From contig CANQBC010000002.1 in assembly GCA_947589225.1 (NCBI GenBank), positions 99,954 to 163,953 on the forward strand: a stretch of DNA of 64,000 bases, written 5' to 3'. This DNA comes from an uncultured Oscillospiraceae bacterium. GTDB lineage: Bacteria; Bacillota; Clostridia; Oscillospirales; Oscillospiraceae. Shown here one piece after another: positions 9,201 through 16,962 of the stretch; the stretch's first letter is position 1, and each line of letters starts with the position of its first letter. The notes under the pieces are model-generated. The model searched no databases. It was given only the letters and a program-made list of their open reading frames with translations, and was not told where the DNA came from. The translations under genes were made by a program, and so were the position numbers.

Positions 9201-9766
9201 TCCGGGGCGCAGGGAACCTTCTGGGGGCGGAGCAGTCCGGCCACATGATGAGCGTAGGGTACGATATGTACCTGAAGCTCTTGGAGGAGGCCGTCCACCA
9301 GGAGAAGGGCGAGAAGGTCCCCGAAAAGCCGGGGTGCGCGGCGGACCTGGCGGTGTCCGCCAACATCCCGGAGTCCTACGTCCAGAGCGCCGAACAGCGC
9401 ATGGACCTCTACCGGCGCATCGCCCACATCCGCTCGGAGGAGGACGCGGACGACATGACCGACGAGCTTATCGACCGCTTCGGCGACCCGCCCCCGGAGG
9501 TCAACTCCCTCATCCACATCGCCCTTCTGCGGGGCGAGGCGGCGGACACGGGCATCTCGGAGATCGCCCAGAAGCAGGGCCGGCTCATCTTCTCCATCCG
9601 GGAGTTTGAGATGGACCGGGTCAGCAGGCTCTACGCTCTGCCCTTCTACAAGGGGCGGATCAAGATCGAGGCCGGGCTGAAGCCGGCCATCTCCCTGAAG
9701 CTCCGGGAGGGCGAGCGGCCCCTGGGGGCGGCGGTGACCTTCGTTCGGGACTACAAAAGCGCCTGA
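6275..9766 (+). CDS. mfd: Transcription-repair coupling factor Mfd
   Basis: An SF2 translocase that removes stalled RNA polymerase and recruits UvrA. Domain order: UvrB-like N-terminal half, RNA-polymerase-interacting CarD-like domain (FTDLSPGDLVVHEAYGIGRF, about residue 495), helicase core with Walker A GDVGYGKTEVA near residue 652 and DEEQ near 752, and a C-terminal TRCF domain. The ATG at 6275 gives 1163 residues, the normal length; an upstream in-frame ATG would add 78 residues that read through the rsmG 3' end and the inverted repeat. No ideal ribosome site is seen (GGAGTGAGTG is closest). Confidence 0.95.
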   Translation: MEILTKSIMNEESVQRILTAIEAGRCPALLSGAGALPRAHAAAAVYASTGRPMVAICADEGEAKRMAEDLLGFTGVSPAVLTGRDFVFYNAEGVSRDGERARIAALRRLTAEERVIAVTTPDALMLRTMPPDVLEALTVELRCGGTVEPEALIRRLVEAGYERTSQVEGVGQFALRGGILDIYSPAGELPVRCEFWGDEIDSMGTFDVSSQRRIENIDACLILPARETPVTAAKGGTEGLAGRMDAFGKRLMKKKSVKRELLENVLADLNRVKDGRGLPASDRYLDLLYEPATALDYIPQDAVVVMCEPSRLSERAKNFTWQLGQDLTSLKEGNVTDGGPERFIEAWESVTERLSDFPVVMMASFTASQYPLRPRTLATLTAKQLPSYGGSLETAASDIAHYKKTGYRVVVLTRDKRRGEILHDFLEKKGVASAYDFALEALPEKGRCAIAVGALSAGLEYPGMKLAVITEGQLSQGLFRRRVKKKLPAGRQKLDSFTDLSPGDLVVHEAYGIGRFAGMVKREVDGAMKDYIKIAYAGTDSLYIPATQLDMVSKYIGAGEDAPVKLSKLGGTDWARAKTKARAAVKDLADGLLALQAERQKATGYAFSPDTPWQREFEDNFEYQETDDQLRAIREIKADMENPVPMDRLLCGDVGYGKTEVALRAVMKCVMDGKQAAILVPTTVLAQQHYQTAARRFDGFPVSIEVLSRFRSPSQTKKALQGLEDGTVDIVIGTHKLLQKDVRFKKLGLLVVDEEQRFGVQHKERLKELARKVDVLTLSATPIPRTLNMALSGVRDMSTIEEPPSDRQPVQTYVMEHDWGVLADAMRREISRGGQVYYLHNRVDNIEHTAMKIRELVEGVNIAVAHGKMDEEQLGAVMEAMQAGEIQILVCTTIIETGIDIPNVNTLIIEDADKMGLAQLHQIRGRVGRSSRRAFAYFTFRRDKVLTEVAEKRLSAIREFAEFNSGFKIAMRDLEIRGAGNLLGAEQSGHMMSVGYDMYLKLLEEAVHQEKGEKVPEKPGCAADLAVSANIPESYVQSAEQRMDLYRRIAHIRSEEDADDMTDELIDRFGDPPPEVNSLIHIALLRGEAADTGISEIAQKQGRLIFSIREFEMDRVSRLYALPFYKGRIKIEAGLKPAISLKLREGERPLGAAVTFVRDYKSA

Positions 9767-9772
9767 GAGGGC

Positions 9773-9812
9773 AAAAATCCCCTGCGGCCATGGCGGCGGC
9801 AGGGGATTTTTT
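9773..9812. terminator. Rho-independent terminator after mfd
   Basis: The stem AATCCCCTGC / GCAGGGGATT is followed by T6 on the + strand and preceded by A5. It can therefore serve both mfd and the convergent acetyltransferase gene. Confidence 0.85.
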
Positions 9813-9832
9813 GGTCCGGCGCGGGGGATCGT

Positions 9833-10402
9833 TTATTTTTCGGACACGCGCGGCTCCATCTGGCGCGGGGCGGCGGGGTTAAAGAGGATGGTCTCTATGG
9901 CGGTGGCGCGCCCGCCGCCGGGGAGGGTCACCGGGCTTTGCGAAAAGGGGGTGAAGCCCAGCTTTTCGTGGAGCGCCCGGGAGGGGGCGTTGAAATCGAA
10001 GTATCCCGAGCTTATATAGTCGACGCCCCGGTGGTTGAAGAGGTAGTCGATGGTGGCGGAAAGGGCCTCCAGCGCGATGCCCTGCCGCCAGTGCTCCTTG
10101 GCCACACAGAAGCTCAGCGCCCGGCCCGTCAGGCCCTGAAGCTCCGGCTCGCCGGAGACGGAGGGGAAGTTGTACACCAGCAGGTGGCCCACGCAGCGGC
10201 CCTCCTCCCGCAGGACAATGGCGTAAAAACGCTTTTCATGGTTCATCAGCCATTCGAAAGCGTTTTCGGCCTCCTCCGGCGTGCCGTACGCCTCCGTTCC
10301 GCGCATACGGCAGCTCTCGGCGTCCGTGGCGTACCGAAGCCAGTCCGGAAAGTCCCCGTCCGTCATCCGCCGGATCGTCAGACCGCGCGTCTCAAGGTAC
10401 AT
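9833..10402 (-). CDS. GNAT-family N-acetyltransferase (RimJ/RimL-like)
   Basis: A 189-residue acetyl-CoA-dependent acetyltransferase of the type that modifies protein N-termini or small amines. It opens with the RimJ/L-like TRGLTIRRMTDGDFPDWL; the acetyl-CoA-binding segment is SFCVAKEHWRQGIALEA, followed by a C-terminal ALHEKLGF motif. It is convergent with mfd and divergent from the ger operon, and AGGAGG precedes the start. The substrate cannot be deduced. Confidence 0.85.
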   Translation of the reverse strand: MYLETRGLTIRRMTDGDFPDWLRYATDAESCRMRGTEAYGTPEEAENAFEWLMNHEKRFYAIVLREEGRCVGHLLVYNFPSVSGEPELQGLTGRALSFCVAKEHWRQGIALEALSATIDYLFNHRGVDYISSGYFDFNAPSRALHEKLGFTPFSQSPVTLPGGGRATAIETILFNPAAPRQMEPRVSEK

Positions 10403-10570
10403 CGGTTCTCCTCCTTCCTCATTATTTCATAATTCGCATTATTTTATCATTTGCCGTGACCCGTGTCAACGAAGAGAAAGCCGTTTTATGAAAAATTTAC
10501 AAAATTATTTGTTTCCCTCCCCGGCAAAAATATTGCTGACAAAATGCTTTGAGACGAGGCGGGTGATCAC

Positions 10571-12076
10571 ATGATGAGAGGACGAAGCGCGGCCCCGGCG
10601 GAGCCGGAGATCTCCCCGGACGCGACTGTATCGGTGGCGGCGCTGGAGGAGGTATACAAGGACTGCTACGACTTCGAGTCCCGGGATCTTCACATCGGAG
10701 GGGACGTCAGGCGCAAGGCGCGGCTTTGCTTTATTGACGGGCTGGTGTCAGGCTCCGATGTGGCGGAGCAGGTCATAAAGCCGCTGACAGACCCGGAGAG
10801 GTTCGGGGCGGTGACGGATATGAAGAGCGTCATAGCCATGCTCCTGGGCGGGTCGGTGTACGTCTACACCGCCAAGAGCCGGACAAAGCTGGGGGAGCTG
10901 GCGGAGGATCTCCTCAACGGGTTCTGCGCCCTTATCTTTGACGCGGAGAGGACGGCGGTGACCTTTGAAGTCAAGAGCCAGCAGCGCAGGAGCGTGGAGG
11001 CCCCCAAGGAGGAGAAGGTGGTCAAGGGCGCCAAGGACGCCTTTGTGGAGACCATGAAGGTCAACACCACCCTGGTGCGGCGAAAGCTGCGGAACACGCA
11101 CCTGAAGATCAGGCAGTATAAGCTGGGATCCCGCGCGGACACGGCGGCGGCGCTCATCTATATCGAAGGCTTCACCAACGAGGGGATCGTGGCCGAGGCG
11201 GAACGGCGGCTCTCCGGGATCAGGACGGAGGGGGCGCTCACCTCGGCGGTCATCGAGGAAAACATTGTGGACAATCCCCACTCTCCCTTCCCGCAGGTGA
11301 TCTCCACGGAGCGCTCGGACAAATTCTGCATGAACATTCTTGAAGGGCGCGTGGGGATCCTGGTGGACGGCCTTCCCCTGGGCTTTCTGGCGCCGGGAAC
11401 CTTTTCCCAGTTTATGAAGGTGCCGGAGGATCATTCCGGGCACTTCATCGTGGCCTCCGCCCTGACGCTGCTCCGCTACTTCTCCGTGGCTCTGACGCTT
11501 CTGGCGCCGGCCTTTTACGTGGCGGTGGCCATGTACCATCAGGAGATGATCCCCACCAGGCTCATGCAGTCCATGATAGAGGCAAAGCAGCAGGTGCCCT
11601 TTCCCACGGCGGCGGAGGTCATTATGATGCTCCTGGCCTTTGAGCTTTTGCAGGAGGCGGGGATCCGGCTCCCGAGTCCCATAGGGGAGACGGTCAGCAT
11701 CATCGGGGCGCTGATCGTGGGACAGTCGGCGGTGGAGGCCAGCGTGGTGTCGCCGGTGGTGGTCGTGGTCATAGCGCTGGCGGGCATCGCCGGGTACACC
11801 ATGCCCAACCAGGATATGGGGTCGGCCCTGCGGCTGTGCCGGTTTTTCCTGGTGCTGGCGGCCATCGGCTTTGGTATGTTCGGCGTGGCGCTGGGATGCG
11901 CGGTGCTTCTCTATCACCTTTCAAGCCTTGAGAGCTTCGGCGTGCCCTACATGACGCCCTTTGCCGGCGGCGAGGGCCAGCACCTGTCCAGGGCGCTTCT
12001 GCGGCACAGCATGACGGACAAAAAGGACCGGGAGCCGGAGCTGAAAACCGGCGACGGCGGGGAGGCGAAGCTGTGA
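10571..12076 (+). CDS. Spore germination receptor subunit A (GerA/GerKA family)
   Basis: The large subunit of a nutrient germinant receptor in the spore inner membrane. The 501 residues comprise an N-terminal cytoplasmic domain of about 270 residues with typical segments (DLHIGGDVRRKARLCFIDGL; RRKLRNTHLKIRQYKLG; ENIVDNPHSPFPQ) and a C-terminal region with several transmembrane helices (about residues 295-460). It is the first gene of a subunit A/C/B operon; its stop overlaps the GTG start of the C gene. A sigma-G promoter would be expected upstream but no convincing match was seen. Confidence 0.93.
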   Translation: MMRGRSAAPAEPEISPDATVSVAALEEVYKDCYDFESRDLHIGGDVRRKARLCFIDGLVSGSDVAEQVIKPLTDPERFGAVTDMKSVIAMLLGGSVYVYTAKSRTKLGELAEDLLNGFCALIFDAERTAVTFEVKSQQRRSVEAPKEEKVVKGAKDAFVETMKVNTTLVRRKLRNTHLKIRQYKLGSRADTAAALIYIEGFTNEGIVAEAERRLSGIRTEGALTSAVIEENIVDNPHSPFPQVISTERSDKFCMNILEGRVGILVDGLPLGFLAPGTFSQFMKVPEDHSGHFIVASALTLLRYFSVALTLLAPAFYVAVAMYHQEMIPTRLMQSMIEAKQQVPFPTAAEVIMMLLAFELLQEAGIRLPSPIGETVSIIGALIVGQSAVEASVVSPVVVVVIALAGIAGYTMPNQDMGSALRLCRFFLVLAAIGFGMFGVALGCAVLLYHLSSLESFGVPYMTPFAGGEGQHLSRALLRHSMTDKKDREPELKTGDGGEAKL

Positions 12077-13275
12077 AAAAAGCGGTGATCTTCACCCTGG
12101 CTCTCACCCTCGCCCTCACCGGGTGTTCGTCGGGCCTTACGATCTTTTCGAATTACAGGCATCTTGAGATGATCGAGCTGGTGCGCACCGTAACGGTGGA
12201 CTCGTCCGAGGACGGAGTCACGGTGGGGATCTACGGTACCGCCGGTGAGGAGCAGGAGGCGCGGATGTATGAAAAATCCGGGCCGTCCATCGGCGTGGCC
12301 ATGAATGAGCTGACCCTCCGCCCCCTGGGGCGGGAGGCCATCCTCTCCCACACCGAAAATATGCTCATCGGCGAGGATCTGGCCAAAACCAGGCTTGACG
12401 AGGTGCTGGACTACGTGGAGCGGTTTTCCGAGATGCGCCTTGACACGGGGCTTCTCATCGTCCGGGACGGGACGGCCAGGGATCTCGTTTTCGGCCTTGC
12501 CGGCGAGGAGACGCCGGCCTCGGACGTGGTGGCGGGGCTTGACCGGAACATCGCCAGACTCGGGCGGGGGTACGTGTTCTCCTGCCGGGAGATCGCGGCC
12601 TCCCTGGCGCAGAACGGCTGCGCGCTGGTGCAGTGCGTCCGGGGGGAGGAAGAGGAGAAGCTCTTTGAAAAGCGGGGCGATCTGAACCTGGCGCCGGCGG
12701 GGATGGCGGTGATGCGCCCCGACTCCACCGTGGGATTCCTCAGCGACGAGGAGACGTTGGGGGCCATGCTGATCCTGGGAAAGCTCCGCTCCTGCAATCT
12801 GGACGTCCCCGTGGACGACGCGGTGCTCACCCTGTCGGTGGATAACGTAAAGTCGGATATTAAGCCGGTCTTTTCAAAAGACGGAAAGCTCCAGCGGGCG
12901 GAGATAAAACTGTCCCTCGAGGCAAACCTCGTGAGCATGGACGGGCTTGTGGACGTGCGCACCCGCGATGTACGGGAGAGGGCGGAGAAGGCTCTCTCCG
13001 ATAAGGTCAAAAGCGCCTGCGACGCCGCGGTCAGGCGCGGGCCCGCGCTTGGCTTTGACTTTTTGGATCTGGGCGGGATACTCACCCGGCGCGAGCCCAT
13101 CGCCATGGAGGACATGGGTGTGAGCTGGAAGGAGGTTTTCCCCTCCCTGCCCGTGGAGGTGGAGGTGGAGAGCGTCCTCATGCGCACCTACGACATCATT
13201 GATCCCCCGGAGATAAGCGGAAGGGAGGAGGGAACCCCATGGGAAAAACTGACAGACTCACTGAGAGACAGCTGA
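12073..13275 (+). CDS. Ger(x)C family spore germination lipoprotein
   Basis: Subunit C of the germinant receptor, a lipoprotein on the outer face of the spore inner membrane. It starts with GTG, overlaps the A-subunit stop, and has a lipoprotein signal ending LALTGC at residues 13-18. The long body shows Ger(x)C features such as MNELTLRPLGREAILSHTEN. At 400 residues it is of normal size. It overlaps subunit B by 37 bp, so order and spacing support one transcript and equal expression. Confidence 0.92.
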   Translation: MKKAVIFTLALTLALTGCSSGLTIFSNYRHLEMIELVRTVTVDSSEDGVTVGIYGTAGEEQEARMYEKSGPSIGVAMNELTLRPLGREAILSHTENMLIGEDLAKTRLDEVLDYVERFSEMRLDTGLLIVRDGTARDLVFGLAGEETPASDVVAGLDRNIARLGRGYVFSCREIAASLAQNGCALVQCVRGEEEEKLFEKRGDLNLAPAGMAVMRPDSTVGFLSDEETLGAMLILGKLRSCNLDVPVDDAVLTLSVDNVKSDIKPVFSKDGKLQRAEIKLSLEANLVSMDGLVDVRTRDVRERAEKALSDKVKSACDAAVRRGPALGFDFLDLGGILTRREPIAMEDMGVSWKEVFPSLPVEVEVESVLMRTYDIIDPPEISGREEGTPWEKLTDSLRDS

Positions 13276-14327
13276 CCGTCCTCATATTTGTAAGCCTTCT
13301 CTCGCCCATGATACGCATCCTGCCCACGGCGGCGGTGACGCTGGGCGGGCGGGCGTCCTGGCTGTCGGCGCTGGCGGCCCTGCCCGCCGGGGCGCTTCTG
13401 CTGGCCATACTGCGTGCGCTCACAAAAAACGCCCCGGAGGGGCTGGGCCTTGCGGACATGGCGATCCTGGGCTGGGGGCCTGTGGCGGGGCGGATATTCG
13501 CGATCCTCTGCGCCCTGTGGCTCACCTTCTACGGGGGGTTTCTGGCCCGGAGCGCGGCGGAGCGGCTGCTCTCCACCGTATACCCCAACGGCACCACGCC
13601 GGTTTTCATCGTGACGATGCTGGCGGTGTCGATCCTGGCGGCGGCGGGGCTCACAAAGACGCTGTCCCGCACCGCCGAGGTGCTGATGCCCATACTTCTG
13701 GCGGTGATCCTCGTGGTGCTGATCTCCGCCGCGCCCGAAGTGTCCGGAGAGAATCTTCTGCCGGTGACATACCGGAACTGGAAGGACATTCTCTACGGCG
13801 CCATCCCCATCTTCAACGTGACGGCGGCACACGCGTATTTTCTCTTCCTGCGGGGATATGTGACGAAAACCACGCCGGGAAAGCGTAAAGTGTTCCCCTG
13901 GCTGGGGCTTCTCATATTCATCGCCTTCGCGGTGACGCTGTTTACGCTGGGAACCCTGGGGACGAATCTTTCCATCACCATGGAGAACGCTTTTTTCATG
14001 GTCATACGCAATATCAAAGTCTTTGGCGTGGTGGAGCGTGTGGAGGCCGTGGTGGTGGCCATCTGGATCGTGACGGACTTCATATTCCTGTCCGCCATCC
14101 TCATGATCGTGGCGGAGGTATGGAAAACGGTGACGGGGGTGAAGCGGCGGGCGTTTTTCGTCTGGCCGGGCGCGGCGCTCTCGGGGGCGGCGGCGTTTCT
14201 CATCGCGCGGGACGCCTTCGATTTTCTCAAGTGGTCCGATTATATCGTGCCGGTCATAAACCTCACGTTCACCGTGGCGCTGATCCCTCTGGCACTGGCC
14301 GTGGGAAAAGTAAGGAAAAAATACTGA
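13239..14327 (+). CDS. Spore germination permease subunit B (GerB family)
   Basis: An integral-membrane germinant receptor subunit of the APC-type transporter superfamily. The 362 residues form about ten hydrophobic segments, starting with the typical LTERQLTVLIFVSLLSPMIR. Its ATG follows GGAGGAGGG and lies inside the 3' end of the C-subunit gene. Together the three genes make a complete GerA-type receptor. The germinant is unknown. Confidence 0.92.
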   Translation: MGKTDRLTERQLTVLIFVSLLSPMIRILPTAAVTLGGRASWLSALAALPAGALLLAILRALTKNAPEGLGLADMAILGWGPVAGRIFAILCALWLTFYGGFLARSAAERLLSTVYPNGTTPVFIVTMLAVSILAAAGLTKTLSRTAEVLMPILLAVILVVLISAAPEVSGENLLPVTYRNWKDILYGAIPIFNVTAAHAYFLFLRGYVTKTTPGKRKVFPWLGLLIFIAFAVTLFTLGTLGTNLSITMENAFFMVIRNIKVFGVVERVEAVVVAIWIVTDFIFLSAILMIVAEVWKTVTGVKRRAFFVWPGAALSGAAAFLIARDAFDFLKWSDYIVPVINLTFTVALIPLALAVGKVRKKY

Positions 14328-14348
14328 CACAGCTTTGAGGTGAGAAAA

Positions 14349-15023
14349 ATGGAAAGGAAAAAGCTCGCGGCGGCGCTTTTGGCGGTTTTCGCCGTGAACA
14401 TCGCGATCATCGGGATCCTTCAGACCGTCCCCGACGCCTACGCGGAAAGCTTTAAGCGTGGCTCCTCCGGGGAGACGGTGAAAAAGATACAGCAGCGGCT
14501 CTCCGACTGGGGCTACTACTCCGGGGCAACGGACGGGGTGTACGGCTCCCGCACCGAGGAGGCGGTGAGAAAGTTCCAGAAGGCAAACGGGCTTACTCCC
14601 GACGGCGTGGCGGGGCCCGCCACGCTGGCGGCCATCGGCCTGCCCTCCGGGCAGTCCGGCTCCTCCGGGGGGAGCGCGGACGTAAACCTTCTTGCCCGGC
14701 TCATCTCCGCCGAGGCGCGGGGAGAGCCTTACTCCGGGCAGGTGGCCGTGGGGGCGGTGGTACTCAACCGCATGGAGCACCCGTCCTTCCCCTCCACCAT
14801 GTCCGGCGTCATTTACCAAAAGGGGGCTTTCTCCTGCCTGGACGACGGACAGTTCAACGAGCCGGTGGCGGAGAGCGCTTACAGGGCAGCCAGGGAGGCT
14901 CTCAACGGCTGGGATCCGTCGGGCGGGGCGATCTATTACTTCAACCCGGCCACGGCCACAAGCCGGTGGATCTGGTCAAGGCCCATGCTGGTGACCATAG
15001 GAAAACACAGGTTTTGCAAGTGA
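14349..15023 (+). CDS. sleB: Spore cortex-lytic enzyme SleB-like
   Basis: A lytic transglycosylase that hydrolyses spore cortex peptidoglycan during germination. It has a signal peptide ending near DAYA (about residue 30), a peptidoglycan-binding type 1 domain (GSSGETVKKIQQRLSDWGYY through ATLAAIGLP), a short Gly/Ser linker, and a C-terminal Hydrolase_2 catalytic domain (LLARLISAEARGEPYSGQVA with the catalytic Glu; FNPATATSRWIW). The ATG at 14349 is preferred because GAGGTG lies six bases upstream; an in-frame GTG is at 14340. No ypeB partner gene follows; a terminator does. Confidence 0.92.
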   Translation: MERKKLAAALLAVFAVNIAIIGILQTVPDAYAESFKRGSSGETVKKIQQRLSDWGYYSGATDGVYGSRTEEAVRKFQKANGLTPDGVAGPATLAAIGLPSGQSGSSGGSADVNLLARLISAEARGEPYSGQVAVGAVVLNRMEHPSFPSTMSGVIYQKGAFSCLDDGQFNEPVAESAYRAAREALNGWDPSGGAIYYFNPATATSRWIWSRPMLVTIGKHRFCK

Positions 15024-15030
15024 GCGAAAA

Positions 15031-15056
15031 AAGAGCCGTGACCGGCTCTTTTTTTC
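15031..15056 (+). terminator. Rho-independent terminator after sleB
   Basis: The stem AAGAGCCG / CGGCTCTT with a short loop is followed by a T7 run. It closes the ger-sleB group. Confidence 0.9.
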
Positions 15057-15113
15057 AGCCCAAACCCGTGTTGCCAGTTGAGCCGCCCGCCGGCGGGAAT
15101 TTTAAATACGTTA

Positions 15114-15142
15114 TTGAAAAACCACAAACCCCGGTGTATAAT
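15114..15142 (+). promoter_or_regulatory. Sigma-A-type promoter for the Rrf2 regulator
   Basis: TTGAAA and TATAAT separated by exactly 17 bp, about 30 bp before the ATG of the Rrf2 gene. Confidence 0.85.
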
Positions 15143-15171
15143 GGGTTTATATATAAACGTGGGGTGAGGAT

Positions 15172-15606
15172 ATGGCTTTGATCTCGACCAGGGGGCGGTA
15201 CGCGCTGCGGGTGATGGTGGACATGGCGGAGCACGCCGGGGACGGATATTTGCCCCTCAGGGACATCGCGGAAAGGCAGGACGTTTCGGAGAAATACCTC
15301 GAGAGCATATTGAAGGCCCTGGTAAAAAACAGGCTCCTCACCGGGCTTCGGGGCAAGGGCGGCGGGTATAAGCTCACCCGTCCGCCGGAAAAGTACACCG
15401 TGGGGGAGATCCTGAAGCTGACCGAGGGCTCCCTGGCGCCGGTGGCGTGTCTTGAGGACGGCGCGGCGGCGTGTCCGCGAGCGGGGAGGTGCCGCACCAT
15501 CGGGCTGTGGAAGGGGCTTTACGAGGTGATAGACGGCTACCTGAGTTCCGTGACCGTCGCCGATCTGATGTTCCGGGAGCGGGAAGGGGACGACTACGTC
15601 ATTTGA
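15172..15606 (+). CDS. Rrf2-family transcriptional regulator
   Basis: A 144-residue winged-helix repressor of the IscR/CymR type. The N-terminal region STRGRYALRVMVDMAEHAG and the wing segment LRGKGGGYKLTRPPEKYTVG are diagnostic. Three cysteines spaced C-x7-C-x5-C (CLEDGAAACPRAGRC) near residues 86-102 resemble the Fe-S ligands of IscR-type members, although spacing differs slightly from E. coli IscR, so Fe-S sensing is plausible. In many Firmicutes an Rrf2 gene precedes iscS and mnmA; here mnmA is found 1.3 kb downstream but no cysteine desulfurase lies between. Confidence 0.92.
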   Translation: MALISTRGRYALRVMVDMAEHAGDGYLPLRDIAERQDVSEKYLESILKALVKNRLLTGLRGKGGGYKLTRPPEKYTVGEILKLTEGSLAPVACLEDGAAACPRAGRCRTIGLWKGLYEVIDGYLSSVTVADLMFREREGDDYVI

Positions 15607-15627
15607 GGCGGGCGGGGATCTCCGGTC

Positions 15628-15656
15628 TTGACCCGGCGGAGCGTTCGAGGTATAAT
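15628..15656 (+). promoter_or_regulatory. Sigma-A-type promoter before the PAP2 gene
   Basis: TTGACC and TATAAT with a 17-bp spacer, followed by a small hairpin (AATAACCGC / GCGGCTATT). Confidence 0.8.
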
Positions 15657-15757
15657 AACCGCATAGCGGCTATTATATTTCATTTTATGTTTATGTCGTT
15701 TTTCTCCCCGGCCGGCGCCGGGGGCATTGGGGCCGTATGCCTCTAAGGGGGAATACT

Positions 15758-16300
15758 GTGAATCTTTTTGAGATCGGTATACTTGACTGGATCCAGACCC
15801 TTCGCACCGGGTTCGGGGATGTTTTCTTCCCGCTCGTCACCAAGCTGGGGGACGGGGGCGTTTTCTGGATCGCCCTGACGCTGGCGCTCCTCCTTTTCCG
15901 AAGGACGCGAAAGCTGGGGCTCACCTGCGCGCTGGCGCTCCTCATCGACTTGGCGCTGTGCAACGGGCTTATCAAAAACCTGGTGGCACGCACAAGGCCC
16001 TATGTGGTGAACCCGGACATCGTGCTGCTGATCCCAAAGCCGGGGGAGTACTCCTTCCCCTCCGGGCACGCGGCGGCGTCCTTCTCCTTTGTGGGGGCGC
16101 TTCTGTTCAGCCGGTGCCGCTGGTGGATCCCGGCGGGCGTGCTGGCGTGCGTCATCGCCGTGTCGCGCCTCTACCTCTATGTGCACTACCCCACCGACGT
16201 GCTCTTCGGGGCGCTCTTCGGGCTGCTGTTCGGTTTTTTGGCGGCGCTTGCCGTCCGGAAAGCCGGGGAGGCCATAAAAAAGAAAAAGGAGAAGGGCTGA
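15758..16300 (+). CDS. PAP2-family membrane phosphatase
   Basis: A phosphatidic-acid phosphatase type 2/undecaprenyl-pyrophosphate phosphatase-like membrane protein of about 180 residues. All three catalytic motifs are present: K-x6-RP (KNLVARTRP), PSGH (FPSGHAAAS) and SR-x5-H-x3-D (SRLYLYVHYPTD). Several hydrophobic helices surround them. The GTG at 15758 is chosen because AAGGGGGA lies six bases upstream; an in-frame ATG at 15737 lacks such a site. A role in recycling undecaprenyl pyrophosphate or in lipid dephosphorylation is likely, but the exact substrate is uncertain. Confidence 0.9.
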   Translation: MNLFEIGILDWIQTLRTGFGDVFFPLVTKLGDGGVFWIALTLALLLFRRTRKLGLTCALALLIDLALCNGLIKNLVARTRPYVVNPDIVLLIPKPGEYSFPSGHAAASFSFVGALLFSRCRWWIPAGVLACVIAVSRLYLYVHYPTDVLFGALFGLLFGFLAALAVRKAGEAIKKKKEKG

Positions 16301-16306
16301 AAATTT

Positions 16307-16342
16307 CCTCCGGCGGGCGGCGCGCCCGCCGGAGGTTTTTTG
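16307..16342 (+). terminator. Strong rho-independent terminator after the PAP2 gene
   Basis: The stem CCTCCGGCGGGCG / CGCCCGCCGGAGG is perfect over 13 bp and followed by T6. Confidence 0.93.
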
Positions 16343-16371
16343 TTGACATATCAAGCTTAAAGCAATATAAT
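16343..16371 (+). promoter_or_regulatory. Consensus promoter for the HD gene and mnmA
   Basis: Consensus TTGACA and TATAAT with a 17-bp spacer, directly after the terminator and 33 bp before the next ATG. Confidence 0.93.
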
Positions 16372-16404
16372 TTACAAAGCAAAAAATATACGGAGGCGGT
16401 CAGC

Positions 16405-16962
16405 ATGATCCCGACGCCGGATGAGGCTTACGAGATTACGAAGAAATATAACCAAGGCGAGTTCCACCTGTCCCACGCGCGCATCGTGGGGGACGTGATG
16501 GCGTGGTACGCCAAACATCTGGGCTTTGAGGCCGAGGCCGACTACTGGAAGGCCGTGGGGCTTTTGCACGACGTGGACTTTGAGCTTTACCCCGACCAGC
16601 ACTGCCAAAAGGCCCCGGAGCTTCTGCGGGAGAACGGCGTGGACGAGGGCATCATCCGCTCCGTGGTGAGCCACGGCTACGGCATATGCTCGGACGTGAA
16701 GCCCGAACACACCATGGAGAAGGTCCTCTTCGCCGCCGACGAGCTGACGGGGCTTATCGGGGCGGCGGCCATCATGCGGCCCTCAAAGAGCGTGGACGAC
16801 CTGGAGGTCAAGTCCGTGAAGAAGAAGTTCAAGGACAAAAAGTTCGCCGCCGGGTGCGACCGGGACGTGATCCAGCGGGGCGCGGACGAGCTGGGCTGGA
16901 CGCTGGACGAGCTTATTGAAAAGACCATCCTCGCCATGCGGGAAAGCCCCAACGTGGCATGA
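16405..16962 (+). CDS. HD-domain (HDIG-type) putative phosphohydrolase
   Basis: A 185-residue HD superfamily protein. Metal-binding residues are visible in HARIVGDVMAWYA, LLHDVDFELYPDQHC and VSHGYGICSDVKPEHTME. The start at 16405 follows GGAGGCGG and the strong promoter. It is co-transcribed with mnmA, whose ATG overlaps its stop. Such small HD proteins are usually annotated as HDIG-domain hydrolases of unknown substrate, and nothing here narrows it further. Confidence 0.88.
   Translation: MIPTPDEAYEITKKYNQGEFHLSHARIVGDVMAWYAKHLGFEAEADYWKAVGLLHDVDFELYPDQHCQKAPELLRENGVDEGIIRSVVSHGYGICSDVKPEHTMEKVLFAADELTGLIGAAAIMRPSKSVDDLEVKSVKKKFKDKKFAAGCDRDVIQRGADELGWTLDELIEKTILAMRESPNVA

Noticed and set aside
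6101..9517. Very long open frame on the - strand opposite mfd
   Set aside because: GC-rich third positions in the mfd gene create long shadow frames; its composition is unlike a protein and no ribosome site or motif is seen.
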